Source: Deltaproteobacteria bacterium (GTDB lineage Bacteria; Desulfobacterota; Syntrophia; Syntrophales; UBA5619). Taken from it: 34,637 bases of DNA. Where the stretch lies: the NCBI GenBank assembly GCA_026388345.1, contig JAPLJY010000036.1:1-34637 (forward strand), given 5' to 3'. Both the position numbers and the translations under genes were made by a program. Below, in pieces: positions 15,392 through 24,647 of the stretch; the stretch's first letter is position 1; every line of letters begins with the position of its first letter. The notes beneath the pieces are model-generated. The model was given only the letters and a program-made list of their open reading frames with translations, ran no database searches and was not told where the DNA came from.

Positions 15392-16707
15392 GCATTGAAT
15401 GGATCAGTATTCTGATTGTCGTCGGCATGCTGTCGCTGATGCTCCTGGGGTTGCCGTTGGCGTGGTCCATCGGTTCGGTGGCGGTGGTGCTGATCCTGAC
15501 CAAGTTCGACTTGAATGTCATGGTGATGCTGGTTTCCCGGGTTTTCGACATGAGCATGAATTACACCCTCATGTCCGTGCCCCTCTTCGTGCTGATGGCC
15601 GGCATCCTCCAGCGCTCCGGCGTGGCGGAGCATCTCTTCCGCGCCGTCCATGTCTGGACGGGAAGGCTGCGGGGAGGGCTGGCCGTCGGCACGATCATCG
15701 CCAACGCCATCATGGCCACGATGGTCGGCGTCATCGGGGCCGAAATCGTCACTTTCGGACTGCTCGCCCTGCCGGAGATGCTGGCCAAGAAGTATAACTA
15801 CAAACTCGCGATAGGAAGCGTGGCCGCAGGGGGCGGTCTCGCCACCCTGATCCCGCCCAGCGTGGTCTTCATCGTCTACGGGATGACCGCGGGATGTTCG
15901 GTCGGCGAGCTCTTCCTGGCGGGCATCCTTCCGGGCATCGGACTGGGGCTCCTCTTCATCCTCTACGTCATCGTCCACTGCTGGCGGCACCCGGAATCGG
16001 CGCCGGTAACGGCGGCGGATGAAAAGGCGCTGACCCTCCGCGAGAAGCTCTCGACACTCCGGGGGCTGGTGCTCCCGATTTTCATCGCCGGCGGCGTCCT
16101 GGGCTCCATCTACGCCGGGATCGCGACACCCTCCGAGGCGGCCGGCGTCGGCGTGATTTTCGCCATCATCGCCGCCGTGATCAACCGCCGCTTCAGTATC
16201 GCGATGATGCGGGAAAGCCTCTTTGAAACGCTCAAAATCAGCAGCATGCTGGCCTGGCTTTTTTTCGGGGCGCAAACCATCATCGGCGCCTATACGCTGG
16301 CCGGGGGCACTACCTTCGTCACCAACGCCCTCAAGGCGATGGACCTCGGACCCTGGGGCACCATAATCTTCATGGAGCTCATCTGGATCTTTCTGGGCTG
16401 TTTTCTGGACTGGATCGGCATCCTCTTCCTGACGCTCCCCATCTTTCTTCCCATCGTCCTGGATATGGGGTTCGACAACGTATGGTTCGGTGTAGTGTAC
16501 TGCATGAACATGCATATTGCCTATCTGTCGCCGCCCTTCGCCCCGTCGGCCTTCTACACGAAGAGCATTGCGCCGCCGGAGATCACCATGGGCCAGATCT
16601 ACATGGCGACAATGCCCTATCTCTGGCTCACCGTTTTGGGCACGATCATCGTCACCGCCTGGCCCGGCCTGTCGCTTTGGCTTCCCCGGCTGATGATGAG
16701 GGGATGA
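15388..16707 (+). CDS. dctM: TRAP transporter large permease DctM, system 1
   Basis: The 439-residue transport subunit of the TRAP system, in the inner membrane, with about 12 hydrophobic segments and two re-entrant hairpins. Family signatures are SVPLFVLMAGILQRSG (63-78), LIPPSVVFIVYGM (154-166), the conserved TPSEAA (247-252) and SPPFAP near the C-terminus. It imports its substrate with sodium, using ligand delivered by DctP. It overlaps dctQ upstream by four bases. The gntR gene follows within about 12 bases. All expected conserved segments are present, unlike in the system 3 homologue. Confidence 0.93.
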   Translation: MSIEWISILIVVGMLSLMLLGLPLAWSIGSVAVVLILTKFDLNVMVMLVSRVFDMSMNYTLMSVPLFVLMAGILQRSGVAEHLFRAVHVWTGRLRGGLAVGTIIANAIMATMVGVIGAEIVTFGLLALPEMLAKKYNYKLAIGSVAAGGGLATLIPPSVVFIVYGMTAGCSVGELFLAGILPGIGLGLLFILYVIVHCWRHPESAPVTAADEKALTLREKLSTLRGLVLPIFIAGGVLGSIYAGIATPSEAAGVGVIFAIIAAVINRRFSIAMMRESLFETLKISSMLAWLFFGAQTIIGAYTLAGGTTFVTNALKAMDLGPWGTIIFMELIWIFLGCFLDWIGILFLTLPIFLPIVLDMGFDNVWFGVVYCMNMHIAYLSPPFAPSAFYTKSIAPPEITMGQIYMATMPYLWLTVLGTIIVTAWPGLSLWLPRLMMRG

Positions 16708-16718
16708 GGAGAAGTCCC

Positions 16719-17486
16719 GTGGACGTCGCAAGAATCAAAAAAATGTCCGCCGCCGATGAGGTGTTCAAAGTCATCCATGACCGGATCCTCAACGGCGAAC
16801 TTGCGCCCGGTGATATCCTGCCGCCCCAGGACCAACTGGCCCGGCAGTTTTCGGTCAGCCGCAACACGTTGCGGGAAGCGGTCCACAAGCTGTCGGCCAT
16901 GGGTCTGTTGAAGACCAAAGCCGGCGTCGGCACGATCGTGGAGATGGGCAGTCCGGCCAGTTACGTCTCCTCCCTGAAGGACCATCTGTTGATCACCTCC
17001 GCCACGGCCGGCGAGTTCTTCGAGGCCCGGTTTTTCATCGAGATGGCCACGGTTCAGCTTGCGGTCATGCGGGCAAGTCAGGCCGATCTGGATGCGCTGA
17101 CGGCCACGATCGACCGGCAGGAGGATGCCTTCCGGAAAGGCGATCTTTCGACCTTCAGCAAGCATGACACCTGCTTTCATGTGGAACTGGCCAACATCAG
17201 CGGCAATAAAGTTCTGGCCAAATTTTTAACGACGCTGTGGGACCTCCTGCTTCAGTTCATCGCCGAGGTCGCCGTGCTTCCCGGCGCCAGCGAAAGAGCC
17301 ATCCGGTTCCACCGGCAGATCGTCGCGATCATCGCCGCCCGGGACGTCGGGGCCGCCAAGATGAAGATGCTCGAACATCTTGACGATGTGGCACAGGCAA
17401 TCCAAAAAACGACCGGTCGGAATCTCGGGGTTCAGGTCCTGTTTGACCTGGGAAAAAAGAGCTCTTTGAAGGAAGGTGAACGATGA
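16719..17486 (+). CDS. GntR-family regulator, FadR/FCD subfamily
   Basis: A 255-residue regulator. The N-terminal winged helix-turn-helix (about 8-75) contains LPPQDQLARQFSVSRNTLREA, the standard GntR recognition helix. The C-terminal all-helical FCD effector domain includes EARFFIEMATVQLA, KHDTCFHVELANISGN (Asp and His for metal) and a later FHRQI His. FCD regulators of this kind often respond to carboxylic acids and control their own uptake genes. I prefer GTG 16719, since GAGGAG lies eight bases upstream; ATG 16704 has no spaced ribosome site. It lies inside the TRAP/methyltransferase operon, overlapping the next gene by ATGA, so it is likely an autoregulated local regulator. Confidence 0.88.
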   Translation: MDVARIKKMSAADEVFKVIHDRILNGELAPGDILPPQDQLARQFSVSRNTLREAVHKLSAMGLLKTKAGVGTIVEMGSPASYVSSLKDHLLITSATAGEFFEARFFIEMATVQLAVMRASQADLDALTATIDRQEDAFRKGDLSTFSKHDTCFHVELANISGNKVLAKFLTTLWDLLLQFIAEVAVLPGASERAIRFHRQIVAIIAARDVGAAKMKMLEHLDDVAQAIQKTTGRNLGVQVLFDLGKKSSLKEGER

Positions 17487-18493
17487 AAGCGACACCCTAC
17501 AATCTCTTCATGTCGGCCCTCTACGGCGGCCGGAAAGGGATACGCCCCCCGGCGGGGAATCCCACGTCGATCGCCTGCGTGGAACTGATGAAGGCCTGCG
17601 GGGCCTTCTTCCCGGAGGCCCATTTGAATGCCCGCGCGATGGCCGACCTGGCCCTGGCGGGCCATGAGCTGGCGGGTTTTGACACGGTCATGCCGGAATA
17701 CAGCGTTCATCAGGAATCGGCCGCGCTGGGCTGCGAAATGGACTGGGGAAACGAGACGCGGATGCCCGATGCCAAGACGGCGCCGCACGCGGATTTTTCG
17801 GACGTGATCGTTCCGGAAAACATCCTCGAAAAGCCATCCTTCCGCGTCGTCCTCGACGCCCTGTCCATGCTGCGCCGGGAGGTCGGGGGACAGGCGGCAA
17901 TCATCGGCAAGGTCATGGGCCCCTGGACGCTTTCCTACCATATGGCGGGCACGCAGAACTTCCTGCTGCAGCTCGGCCTCGGCGAAAAGGATAAAATCAA
18001 CCGCATGCTGAGGCAACTCATGCCGGTCACCATCGCCTTCGCCAACGCACAGTTCCGGGCGGGCGCCGATGCGGTGGTCCTGGCCGACCACGCCACCGGA
18101 AACCTGGTCGGGCCTTACCATTACCGGGACTATCTGCTCCCCATTCACCAGGAGATCACCGCCCGTGTGGGCGGGCCCATGATCCTCCACATTTGCGGCA
18201 ACTGCCTCGACCGTCTGGAGTTCTTCGCCGAATCCGGCGTCGACGCATACCACTTCGAATGGCAGGTGGACGCCAGAGCGGCGGTCGAGAAAATCGGCAA
18301 ACGGATTTCCCTGATCGGCAACCTGAACAACCCCAAGACCCTGTTTCAGGGTACGCCGGAGGACGTCTACCGGCAGGCGCGTTATGCCATTGAGGCGGGC
18401 GTCGATATCATCGGGCCGGAGTGCGCCGTTCCCCTCACGACGCCCCTGGCCAATCTCCGGGCCATCCCGGCCGCAGTGCGGGAAGGTTACTGA
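17483..18493 (+). CDS. MtaA/MtbA-like URO-D methyltransferase
   Basis: A 336-residue cytosolic URO-D-fold methyltransferase. It contains the zinc pattern H236-I-C238-(75 residues)-C314 known from methylcobamide:CoM methyltransferases MtaA and MtbA. GKVMGPWTLSYHMAG (142-156), the H-x-C-G-N turn and IGNLNNPKTLFQGTPEDV (278-295) support the fold. In methanogens such enzymes move a methyl group from a corrinoid to coenzyme M; in bacteria without CoM they may methylate another thiol or act as the substrate methyltransferase. Of the four URO-D domains in the window, only this one has the full three-ligand pattern. It is coupled to gntR upstream (ATGA overlap), and its partner corrinoid protein starts 22 bases downstream. 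Confidence 0.88.
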   Translation: MKATPYNLFMSALYGGRKGIRPPAGNPTSIACVELMKACGAFFPEAHLNARAMADLALAGHELAGFDTVMPEYSVHQESAALGCEMDWGNETRMPDAKTAPHADFSDVIVPENILEKPSFRVVLDALSMLRREVGGQAAIIGKVMGPWTLSYHMAGTQNFLLQLGLGEKDKINRMLRQLMPVTIAFANAQFRAGADAVVLADHATGNLVGPYHYRDYLLPIHQEITARVGGPMILHICGNCLDRLEFFAESGVDAYHFEWQVDARAAVEKIGKRISLIGNLNNPKTLFQGTPEDVYRQARYAIEAGVDIIGPECAVPLTTPLANLRAIPAAVREGY

Positions 18494-18515
18494 CTCGGAT
18501 CAAGGAGAAGGAAGA

Positions 18516-19154
18516 ATGAATGAATCCATCCAAAAAATCAAAGACGGCATCATTGAGGGCCGTCACAGGGAAATCGAATCCCTGGTCCGCGAGATCTGCA
18601 AAACGGGGATATCCCCGGACACGGTGATTCAGGAGGGGCTGATTGCCGCCATGGATGTGGTCGGTCAGAGATTCAGCGCCGGGGAGATCTTTGTCCCCGA
18701 AATGATGGTTTCCGCCATGACGATGAAACTCGGCCTCAACATCGTCAAACCCCTCATGACCGGCGAGGCCGGCGAACCCAAAGGCGTCGTTCTCATGGGA
18801 ACCGTCAAGGGCGATCTTCACGACATCGGCAAGAACATCGTGGTCATGATGCTGGAAGGGGCCGGTTTCAGGGTGCTCGACCTGGGTGTCGATATCGATG
18901 TGGAGAAGGTCGTGGCCAAGGTGGCCGAAATCCGACCCCAGGTGCTGGGCCTTTCCGCGCTGCTCACCACCACCATGCCGGAGATGAAACGCGTCATCGA
19001 AGAACTCCGGACGCGCGATCTGCGGGACCGGGTCAAGGTCATGGTGGGGGGCGCCCCCGTCGACGCCGCCTTCGCCGAAAAGATCGGCGCCGACGGCTAC
19101 GGAAAGGATGCGGTGCAAGCTGTGGCCCTGGCCCGCAGCTTCGTCGGTCTTTAA
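18516..19154 (+). CDS. Corrinoid protein of the TRAP system 1 operon
   Basis: A 212-residue corrinoid carrier. The cap domain covers residues 1-82, followed by D100-L-H102-D-I-G-KN with H102 as cobalt ligand, SALLTTTM (S-x-L element) and VGGAP. The SALLTTTM sequence is shared with both fusion proteins on the other strand, whereas the two corrinoid proteins at 5835 and 11416 have SLYT or CLYT, so the five domains fall into two sub-groups. ATG 18516 is preceded by AAGGAGAAGG and aligns with the family start. It presumably receives a methyl group in concert with the MtaA-like enzyme just upstream. The methyl acceptor may be THF through the MTII at 7778-8584. Confidence 0.93.
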   Translation: MNESIQKIKDGIIEGRHREIESLVREICKTGISPDTVIQEGLIAAMDVVGQRFSAGEIFVPEMMVSAMTMKLGLNIVKPLMTGEAGEPKGVVLMGTVKGDLHDIGKNIVVMMLEGAGFRVLDLGVDIDVEKVVAKVAEIRPQVLGLSALLTTTMPEMKRVIEELRTRDLRDRVKVMVGGAPVDAAFAEKIGADGYGKDAVQAVALARSFVGL

Positions 19155-19174
19155 CCCGACCTTAAGGAGATGCG

Positions 19175-20476
19175 ATGGATTATCCCCGTTTCGGCCTGAT
19201 CCGGCAGATTTTTCCCGACGACCCGGCCCCTTCCCCCCGGCAGGCCGTGCTCGCCGAACTGGAGAGGAGCGGGCTGCTCGACCCTGTCCGCGCCGGACAG
19301 ACCGTCCTCATCACGGCGGGGAGCCGCGGTATTTCGTCCATGCCGGAGATCCTCAAAACCTTGGCGGACGCCATCGCCGCCCGCAAGGCACTGCCAATCC
19401 TGCTGCCGGCCATGGGCAGCCACGGCGGAGGCACCGCCCGGGGACAGGTGCATGTACTGGCCTCGATGGGATTGACCGAGGAAACGACCGGCGCAAGTAT
19501 CCACGATACGCTGGAGATGATCCGGATCGGCGAGGTCCGGGAAGGCGTGCCGGTCCTCGTTGAGCGCGCCGCCGCCGAGGCGGACCACGTCATCCTCGTG
19601 AACCGCGTCAAGGAACACTCGGAATACATCGGCCCCACCGAATCCGGCCTCCTGAAGATGGCCGTCGTGGGCCTGGGAAGACCGGAGGGCGCCCGGATCA
19701 TGCACCAACTGGCCGTTAACATCTCTTATGCCGAGGCGATCGCGTCCATCGCCCGGGTCATCCTGGACCGCCTCCCCATCCTGGGAGGAATCGCGATCCT
19801 GGAGGATCACAGGAATCGCCTGCGGCGTCTGGAGTGCGTTCCGGCGGGGAATATTTTCCGGCGCGAGCCGGAACTTCTCGAAGAATCGAAGATCTACAAG
19901 CCGAAACTCCCCTTTGACCGGTTGGATGTTCTGCTGGTGGATGAGATCGGCAAGGACATCTCTGGGTCCGGGATGGACACGAAGGTCATTGGCCGAATCA
20001 TGAACATTTACGAACAGGAATGCACGACGCCCTGCATCACGAGGATCGTCGTCCGGGATCTGTCTAGTCCATCGGATGGCAACGCTACCGGCATCGGCTT
20101 GGCCGATTTTATTACCCGCCGCGCGCTGAACAAGGTCGATTCGGACGCCACTGCCCTGAACTGCATCACGGCCGTAGCGCCGGAGAAGGGACGCCTGCCG
20201 ATCGCGCTTGCCCATGATCGGGAGGCTCTCGACGCGGCCCTCGCCAACATCGGCCTCTGGACGCCGGAAAAGGTCCGTGTGGCATGGATTGCCAATACAC
20301 GCGATCTTGAGTGGCTTGCCGTATCCGGCGCCCTCTATGAAGAATCACGACATCTCCCGGGGCTGGCGATCCATGGCAGCCTCTTCGCACTGCCCTTCGG
20401 CCCGACGGGAGAGCTGCCGTTTCTGGCCGATCTCATCCCGTCCAACCATCGCGATTCCAAGGAGCGAAAATCATGA
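19175..20476 (+). CDS. LarA-like (DUF2088) protein
   Basis: A 433-residue protein related to the lactate racemase LarA N-terminal domain (DUF2088). LLPAMGSHGGG (77-86, His 83), LVNRVKEHSEYIGPTESGLLK (141-161) and the glycine-rich ends agree with this family. LarA enzymes use a nickel pincer nucleotide attached to a lysine to racemise 2-hydroxy acids. The SGLLK161 position may correspond to that lysine, but I cannot verify this, and no larB, larC or larE cofactor genes are in the window. It closes the TRAP system 1 operon, 21 bases after the corrinoid protein. A role in epimerising or dehydrogenating an imported hydroxy or methoxy acid before or after demethylation is conceivable. AAGGAGA precedes ATG 19175. 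Confidence 0.75.
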   Translation: MDYPRFGLIRQIFPDDPAPSPRQAVLAELERSGLLDPVRAGQTVLITAGSRGISSMPEILKTLADAIAARKALPILLPAMGSHGGGTARGQVHVLASMGLTEETTGASIHDTLEMIRIGEVREGVPVLVERAAAEADHVILVNRVKEHSEYIGPTESGLLKMAVVGLGRPEGARIMHQLAVNISYAEAIASIARVILDRLPILGGIAILEDHRNRLRRLECVPAGNIFRREPELLEESKIYKPKLPFDRLDVLLVDEIGKDISGSGMDTKVIGRIMNIYEQECTTPCITRIVVRDLSSPSDGNATGIGLADFITRRALNKVDSDATALNCITAVAPEKGRLPIALAHDREALDAALANIGLWTPEKVRVAWIANTRDLEWLAVSGALYEESRHLPGLAIHGSLFALPFGPTGELPFLADLIPSNHRDSKERKS

Positions 20477-20492
20477 TGGATGAGGGAAGAAG

Positions 20493-20516
20493 ATGGGCTT
20501 TTTTTCGACAGCCCAT
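20493..20516. terminator. Stem-loop between convergent operons
   Basis: ATGGGCT (20493-20499) pairs with AGCCCAT (20510-20516) around a loop that contains a run of T. It lies exactly where the plus-strand TRAP operon and the minus-strand DUF1638 gene converge. Neither side has a proper U-tract after the stem, so it is a weak bidirectional terminator candidate. Confidence 0.45.
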
Positions 20517-21217
20517 TAGAAGAACATCTCCTGGGTGAACATCTCACCCAGGCGGAGGCGCAGGAACTTCTCCTCCGTGTATGGACCGCGGAGAATCTCA
20601 CGGAAGTAGTCGAGGCTGCCCGGAATCTCCTCGTACTGTTTCTTCAGCACGGCGGCATTCTCCATCGCCCGCTCCCGGAGCGGCGCCATCTCCTCCACCC
20701 CAGTATCGATGAGCGCGATGTGGGTGTAGTGTTTGAGCTCCTCCTCGATAACCCACTGCGCCGTCTCCCGGCCGTACTTGGGAACATACTCTTCGAGAAC
20801 CCCCAGGGGGTCCTTTTTTTCCGCAATCCAGCCCGGCGTCAGGTAGTAGGTGCCCGGTTTTTCCCGGAAAACCTCCTGATAGCGGAGGGGCGAGCCGAGG
20901 AACAGCGCGATGCAGTCGTGGCAGCGGGGGATGAGCAAACCCTGTTGACGGGCCGCGACACCGACCACGCCGTTGGAACAGAGGCCGTAGCCCAGCACGA
21001 TCCGTGAGGCTGTTTGCGCGACCTGATCGATCTTTTCCTGGAGTTGAACAAGCAGTTTGGTCGGCGTCCGGTGGAGGGCCTGGTCGAGGTATAGGATCTC
21101 TACCTTTTCCTCCCCCTCCGCCAGAACTCGTGTCAGCTCCGGTTCCATCACTCGGCAGGCGATCACCACCCGCCGTCCTTTGTTCATGGTCGATTTCGCA
21201 ATTCGGGGACAATCCAT
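20516..21217 (-). CDS. DUF1638 family protein, copy 2
   Basis: A 233-residue paralogue of the protein at 4557-5255. Long stretches agree exactly or nearly so, such as PRCHDCIALFLGSP, GTYYLTPGW, EEELKHYTHIALIDTGV and EEIPGSLDYFRE. Conserved potential ligands are the Cys of IACRVMEPEL, the Cys of LGYGLC and the C-H-x-C motif. ATG 21217 has GAGGAG six bases upstream; an internal ATG at 21187 would match the first residues common to both copies. It lies 121 bases after the URO-D/corrinoid fusion on the same strand and is probably the last gene of that transcript. Its function is unknown; the context points to corrinoid methyl transfer. Confidence 0.86.
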   Translation of the reverse strand: MDCPRIAKSTMNKGRRVVIACRVMEPELTRVLAEGEEKVEILYLDQALHRTPTKLLVQLQEKIDQVAQTASRIVLGYGLCSNGVVGVAARQQGLLIPRCHDCIALFLGSPLRYQEVFREKPGTYYLTPGWIAEKKDPLGVLEEYVPKYGRETAQWVIEEELKHYTHIALIDTGVEEMAPLRERAMENAAVLKKQYEEIPGSLDYFREILRGPYTEEKFLRLRLGEMFTQEMFF

Positions 21218-21338
21218 TGCATCTCCTCGACGGTGCAGAGACTTACTCCCTTACGAGTATTTTGGCCTGTCCTTCTTCCCCCACCAACGGAAACCAGGGA
21301 GGCATATCGGGTTTTGCCGAGGCGCCTCCCCTCCGGAT

Positions 21339-23276
21339 CTATTGTGGGATCTTCTCTTTCAACAACTTCCTGACCAGATCCACACCGGCCCCCGCATCGC
21401 TCCCGTATCCGTCCGCCCCGATATCCCGGGCAAACTTCTCGTTGAGCGGCGCGCCGCCCACGACAACCTTGACATGGTCCCGCAGCCCGCGGGCGATGAG
21501 GGCATCGATGGTTTTCTTCATCTCGGGCATCGTGGTGGTCAGCAGGGCCGACATCCCCAAGATGTCCGGCCGTTGTTGTTCGACCGCCGCAACGAAATTA
21601 TCCGCCGTGATGTTGATGCCGAGGTCCACCACATCGAAACCGACCCCGCGCAGCATGGTAGCCACCATGTTCTTACCGATGTCGTGCAGGTCGCCGCGCA
21701 CCGTGCCGAGCAGGATTTTGCCGGTTACATCCTTCTTTTCCTGTGCTAGATATGGTTCGAGCACGATGAGGGCCTCCTTCATGGCACGGGCGGACAGCAA
21801 TACCTCGGGAATAAACACCGTGCCTTCGCGGAAGCGTCCACTGATCACCTCCATGGCGCTGAGCATGCCGCGGTTGAGAATCTCCTTGGCGTTCACCCCC
21901 TGGTCGAGCAGCGCCTGGATGTGAACCTTGATGTCCGCATCGTTGCCGGCGAGCACGTCCGCGTGGACGGTCTGGAAGGTCTCGTCGGGCACCTGTTGCG
22001 CCATGCGGCTGGCGGCCGGCTTCAACTGCGCCTCGGTCAGGGGGCGGAAGGCGCCGGCCGAGAGGGGCAGGCGGCCTTCTCTTTCGACGCGCTCGGCGAT
22101 CATGGCCAGGCGGTCAAAATCCGCGTTGGGCGGGGTGGTATCGGCCACGGACAGGATGATCCGGTTGCCCGGCGCCACGGCCTTGAAGAAATGGTCAAGG
22201 TAGGCATGGAACTCTTCCAGGCTGGACGTGGCCGGTGAGAGCATGGACTGGATCAGGCCGCCCATGAGGGTCAGTTTTCCGGATTTGCACCAGCGCTCGT
22301 AGTAGGTCTCGATCGGCAGCTTGGTCATGGGTGCACAGCAGACCGCCTCGGCCACGTGCATGCCCGAATCGGCAATCAGGTCGATGAGGCCCTGGTTTTC
22401 GCCGTCGCAGTGGCAGATCACCAGCTTGCCCTTCGCGGCCAGATAATCGGAGGCCTTCCGGATCCAGGGAGTCAGTTCCTTCCGGAAATAAGGAGGGTAG
22501 GTGATCATGTCGTCGTAGTTGGCGCCCCAGAGGACCACCTCGGCCGGTGAATCGCCCACCACCTTGAGGGCTTGCTCGTACACCAAGCCGATGGCCTCGG
22601 CCAGTCGCCGCATCTCCCTCGCGTGATCCTTGTAATGGAAGAAGAACTCCGTAGCATCGAGAAAGTCGCGCTGGATGTGGTTGATGGGCGAAGCGGCGAA
22701 GCTGCCCATCATCACGGCTACGCCGTCGTCGCCGATGCGGTTCTGCCAGGCCCGGTAACGTTCATAGTCCGGGGTCACCGTGATGTTCTCGAAGATGTAG
22801 GCCCAGATCTCGTAATCCTCGGGCCGCTTGATGCCGTGCTCCTGAACCCAGGTGATGGAGACGCCGGCCTTGCGCATCTCCTCGTTGATCACTTCCTTGG
22901 TGCTGACCACCCCCACGGGGGTGTGGTACTCCACCAGCGTGGCCTCCTCATCCTCCTTGCGGCTCTTCCGGACCTCCAGATGGACGTTGGGCGAAAAGTT
23001 GATCTTGTAGCCGTTTTCCTTGAGGCTGTAGAGTCCGATGCCCCTTGTGAGGTTCTCCCAGGGATCGACCACTTCCAGGAGTTCCGGGACGACCTTGTGC
23101 AGAGCCCACCCCTCCGCCCGGGCAATTTCATCGTGGCTGCGCCCCTGATGGCGCTTGGGCAGGGTTCCCCGGTAGGAGTTGGAATTGTACCAGAGATCGA
23201 AGCGCGGCGTATAGGGCAGCATGTCCGGGGTCTCGCCCCGCATGGCCATGAGGATGCGTTCTTTTTTGGTCATCAT
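21339..23276 (-). CDS. URO-D methyltransferase/corrinoid protein fusion, CmuA-like
   Basis: A 645-residue protein joining a methyltransferase to its corrinoid carrier. Residues 1-410 form a URO-D domain starting KKERILMAMRGETPDMLPY. Residues about 432-645 form a full corrinoid module with the cap domain, D529-L-H531-D-I-G-KN (H531 is the cobalt ligand), SALLTTTM and VGGAP. This is the domain order of the chloromethane methyltransferase CmuA. The usual H-x-C-G metal motif reads H289-C290-D291-G292, with Asp where the zinc Cys is expected; C288, C313 and C314 are nearby. AAGGAGAG lies about seven bases before ATG 23276. It follows dctPQM of system 2 at 48 bases and precedes DUF1638, so its substrate is likely imported by that TRAP system. 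A chloromethane role is not implied. Confidence 0.9.
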   Translation of the reverse strand: MMTKKERILMAMRGETPDMLPYTPRFDLWYNSNSYRGTLPKRHQGRSHDEIARAEGWALHKVVPELLEVVDPWENLTRGIGLYSLKENGYKINFSPNVHLEVRKSRKEDEEATLVEYHTPVGVVSTKEVINEEMRKAGVSITWVQEHGIKRPEDYEIWAYIFENITVTPDYERYRAWQNRIGDDGVAVMMGSFAASPINHIQRDFLDATEFFFHYKDHAREMRRLAEAIGLVYEQALKVVGDSPAEVVLWGANYDDMITYPPYFRKELTPWIRKASDYLAAKGKLVICHCDGENQGLIDLIADSGMHVAEAVCCAPMTKLPIETYYERWCKSGKLTLMGGLIQSMLSPATSSLEEFHAYLDHFFKAVAPGNRIILSVADTTPPNADFDRLAMIAERVEREGRLPLSAGAFRPLTEAQLKPAASRMAQQVPDETFQTVHADVLAGNDADIKVHIQALLDQGVNAKEILNRGMLSAMEVISGRFREGTVFIPEVLLSARAMKEALIVLEPYLAQEKKDVTGKILLGTVRGDLHDIGKNMVATMLRGVGFDVVDLGINITADNFVAAVEQQRPDILGMSALLTTTMPEMKKTIDALIARGLRDHVKVVVGGAPLNEKFARDIGADGYGSDAGAGVDLVRKLLKEKIPQ

Positions 23277-23324
23277 GTTTCTCTCCTTTCCGGTTCCATA
23301 AAGGTCATAGGGCTTTACACATTC

Positions 23325-24647
23325 TTAATTCCAGCCGATCAGCTTTTCCGGCAGCCAGAGGGCGATCTGCGGGAAGAAGGCAACGATGGTAATGGCGACA
23401 AGCTGGAGCAGCATATAGGGAACAATACCCTGAAATATCTCCCGGGTCGTCAGCTCGGGCGGGGCAATCCCCTTCAGATAGAAGATCCCGGGCGCCATCG
23501 GCGGCGTCAGATAGGAGGTCTGGATCATCATGATGAAGAGTGCGCCGAACCAGATCGGGTCGAAACCCAGCTTTTCGATGATCGGCGAAAAGATGGGAAC
23601 GAAGATGAGCAGGATACTGGCCCAATCAAGAAGAAATCCGGCAAGATAGACGACGAACATAAAGAAAGCCAGAACCGCCCAGGGCCCCATGTTGAGGGCC
23701 GAGAGCATCCTCTCCGTGGCGTCGCTGCCCCCGAGCCCGAGGAAAACGCCGCTGAACATGAACCCTCCGAGCAGGATCATCATCATCATGCTGGAGATCT
23801 TGAGCGTCTGGATGGTCGCCTCCTGCAACACCTTCAAACTAAAATTGCCGTAGCCGATCGTCAGCAGGACACTTCCGAAGGCGCCCAGGGCGGCGGCTTC
23901 CGTGGGTGCGGCAAAGCCGAGAATGATGGTGCCCATAACGGTGAAGATCAGGGCGGCGGACGGCAGCATCCCCGTAGCCGTGGCCTTGAGTTTCCGCGAC
24001 ATGGGAATATCCCGATCCTCGGAAGAGATCGGCGGGGCAAACCCCCTTTGGCCATAGGAACGGACGACAATGTACAAAACATAGACCGACGAGAGCAGAA
24101 GGCCGGGGAAGATCGTGGCGATCAGGAGACGGCCGACGGATATCCCCGCGGCGGGACCGTAGACGACGGTGACGACGCTCGGCGGGATGATGGTGCCGAG
24201 CGCCCCGCCGGCGATGACTGTGCCGGCGATCAGGGCATGGTTGTATTTCCGTTTCATCATCGGCGGTATGGCCATCACCCCGACCATCACCTCGGCCGCC
24301 CCGATAATCCCCGTGCAGGCGGCGATGATGGTGCACATCAGGATGGTCGTCACCGCCAGACCGTTTCTGATGCGTCCCGTCCACATGCTGATCGTCTCAA
24401 ACAGGATTTTAGCGATGCCCGATCTCTCCAGCATCGTTCCCATGAAAATGAACAGCGGCACGGCGGCGAGAACATAGTTGTCGGCCACACCGTAGACGCG
24501 GCGGATGATCATCGGGATGATCTCCGGTCCGAAACAGACGATGCCGAAATAAAAAGAAATGCCCATCAGACTGAAAACAACGGGGAATCCTGCAAATACA
24601 ACCAGAATCATCACCGGAAACATGAAAAGGGAGATGTTATCCATCAT
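23325..24647 (-). CDS. dctM: TRAP transporter large permease DctM, system 2
   Basis: A 440-residue inner-membrane transport subunit with about 12 hydrophobic segments. Conserved segments AAVPLFIFMGTMLERSG, IIPPSVVTVVYG, the APTEAA motif and TPPMAPG are all present. The ATG overlaps the dctQ stop by four bases. It forms the elevator domain that moves substrate with sodium, with DctQ as scaffold and the Tat-exported DctP at 25245-26321 as ligand source. The fusion methyltransferase starts 48 bases downstream with its own strong ribosome site, consistent with one transcript. Confidence 0.93.
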   Translation of the reverse strand: MMDNISLFMFPVMILVVFAGFPVVFSLMGISFYFGIVCFGPEIIPMIIRRVYGVADNYVLAAVPLFIFMGTMLERSGIAKILFETISMWTGRIRNGLAVTTILMCTIIAACTGIIGAAEVMVGVMAIPPMMKRKYNHALIAGTVIAGGALGTIIPPSVVTVVYGPAAGISVGRLLIATIFPGLLLSSVYVLYIVVRSYGQRGFAPPISSEDRDIPMSRKLKATATGMLPSAALIFTVMGTIILGFAAPTEAAALGAFGSVLLTIGYGNFSLKVLQEATIQTLKISSMMMMILLGGFMFSGVFLGLGGSDATERMLSALNMGPWAVLAFFMFVVYLAGFLLDWASILLIFVPIFSPIIEKLGFDPIWFGALFIMMIQTSYLTPPMAPGIFYLKGIAPPELTTREIFQGIVPYMLLQLVAITIVAFFPQIALWLPEKLIGWN

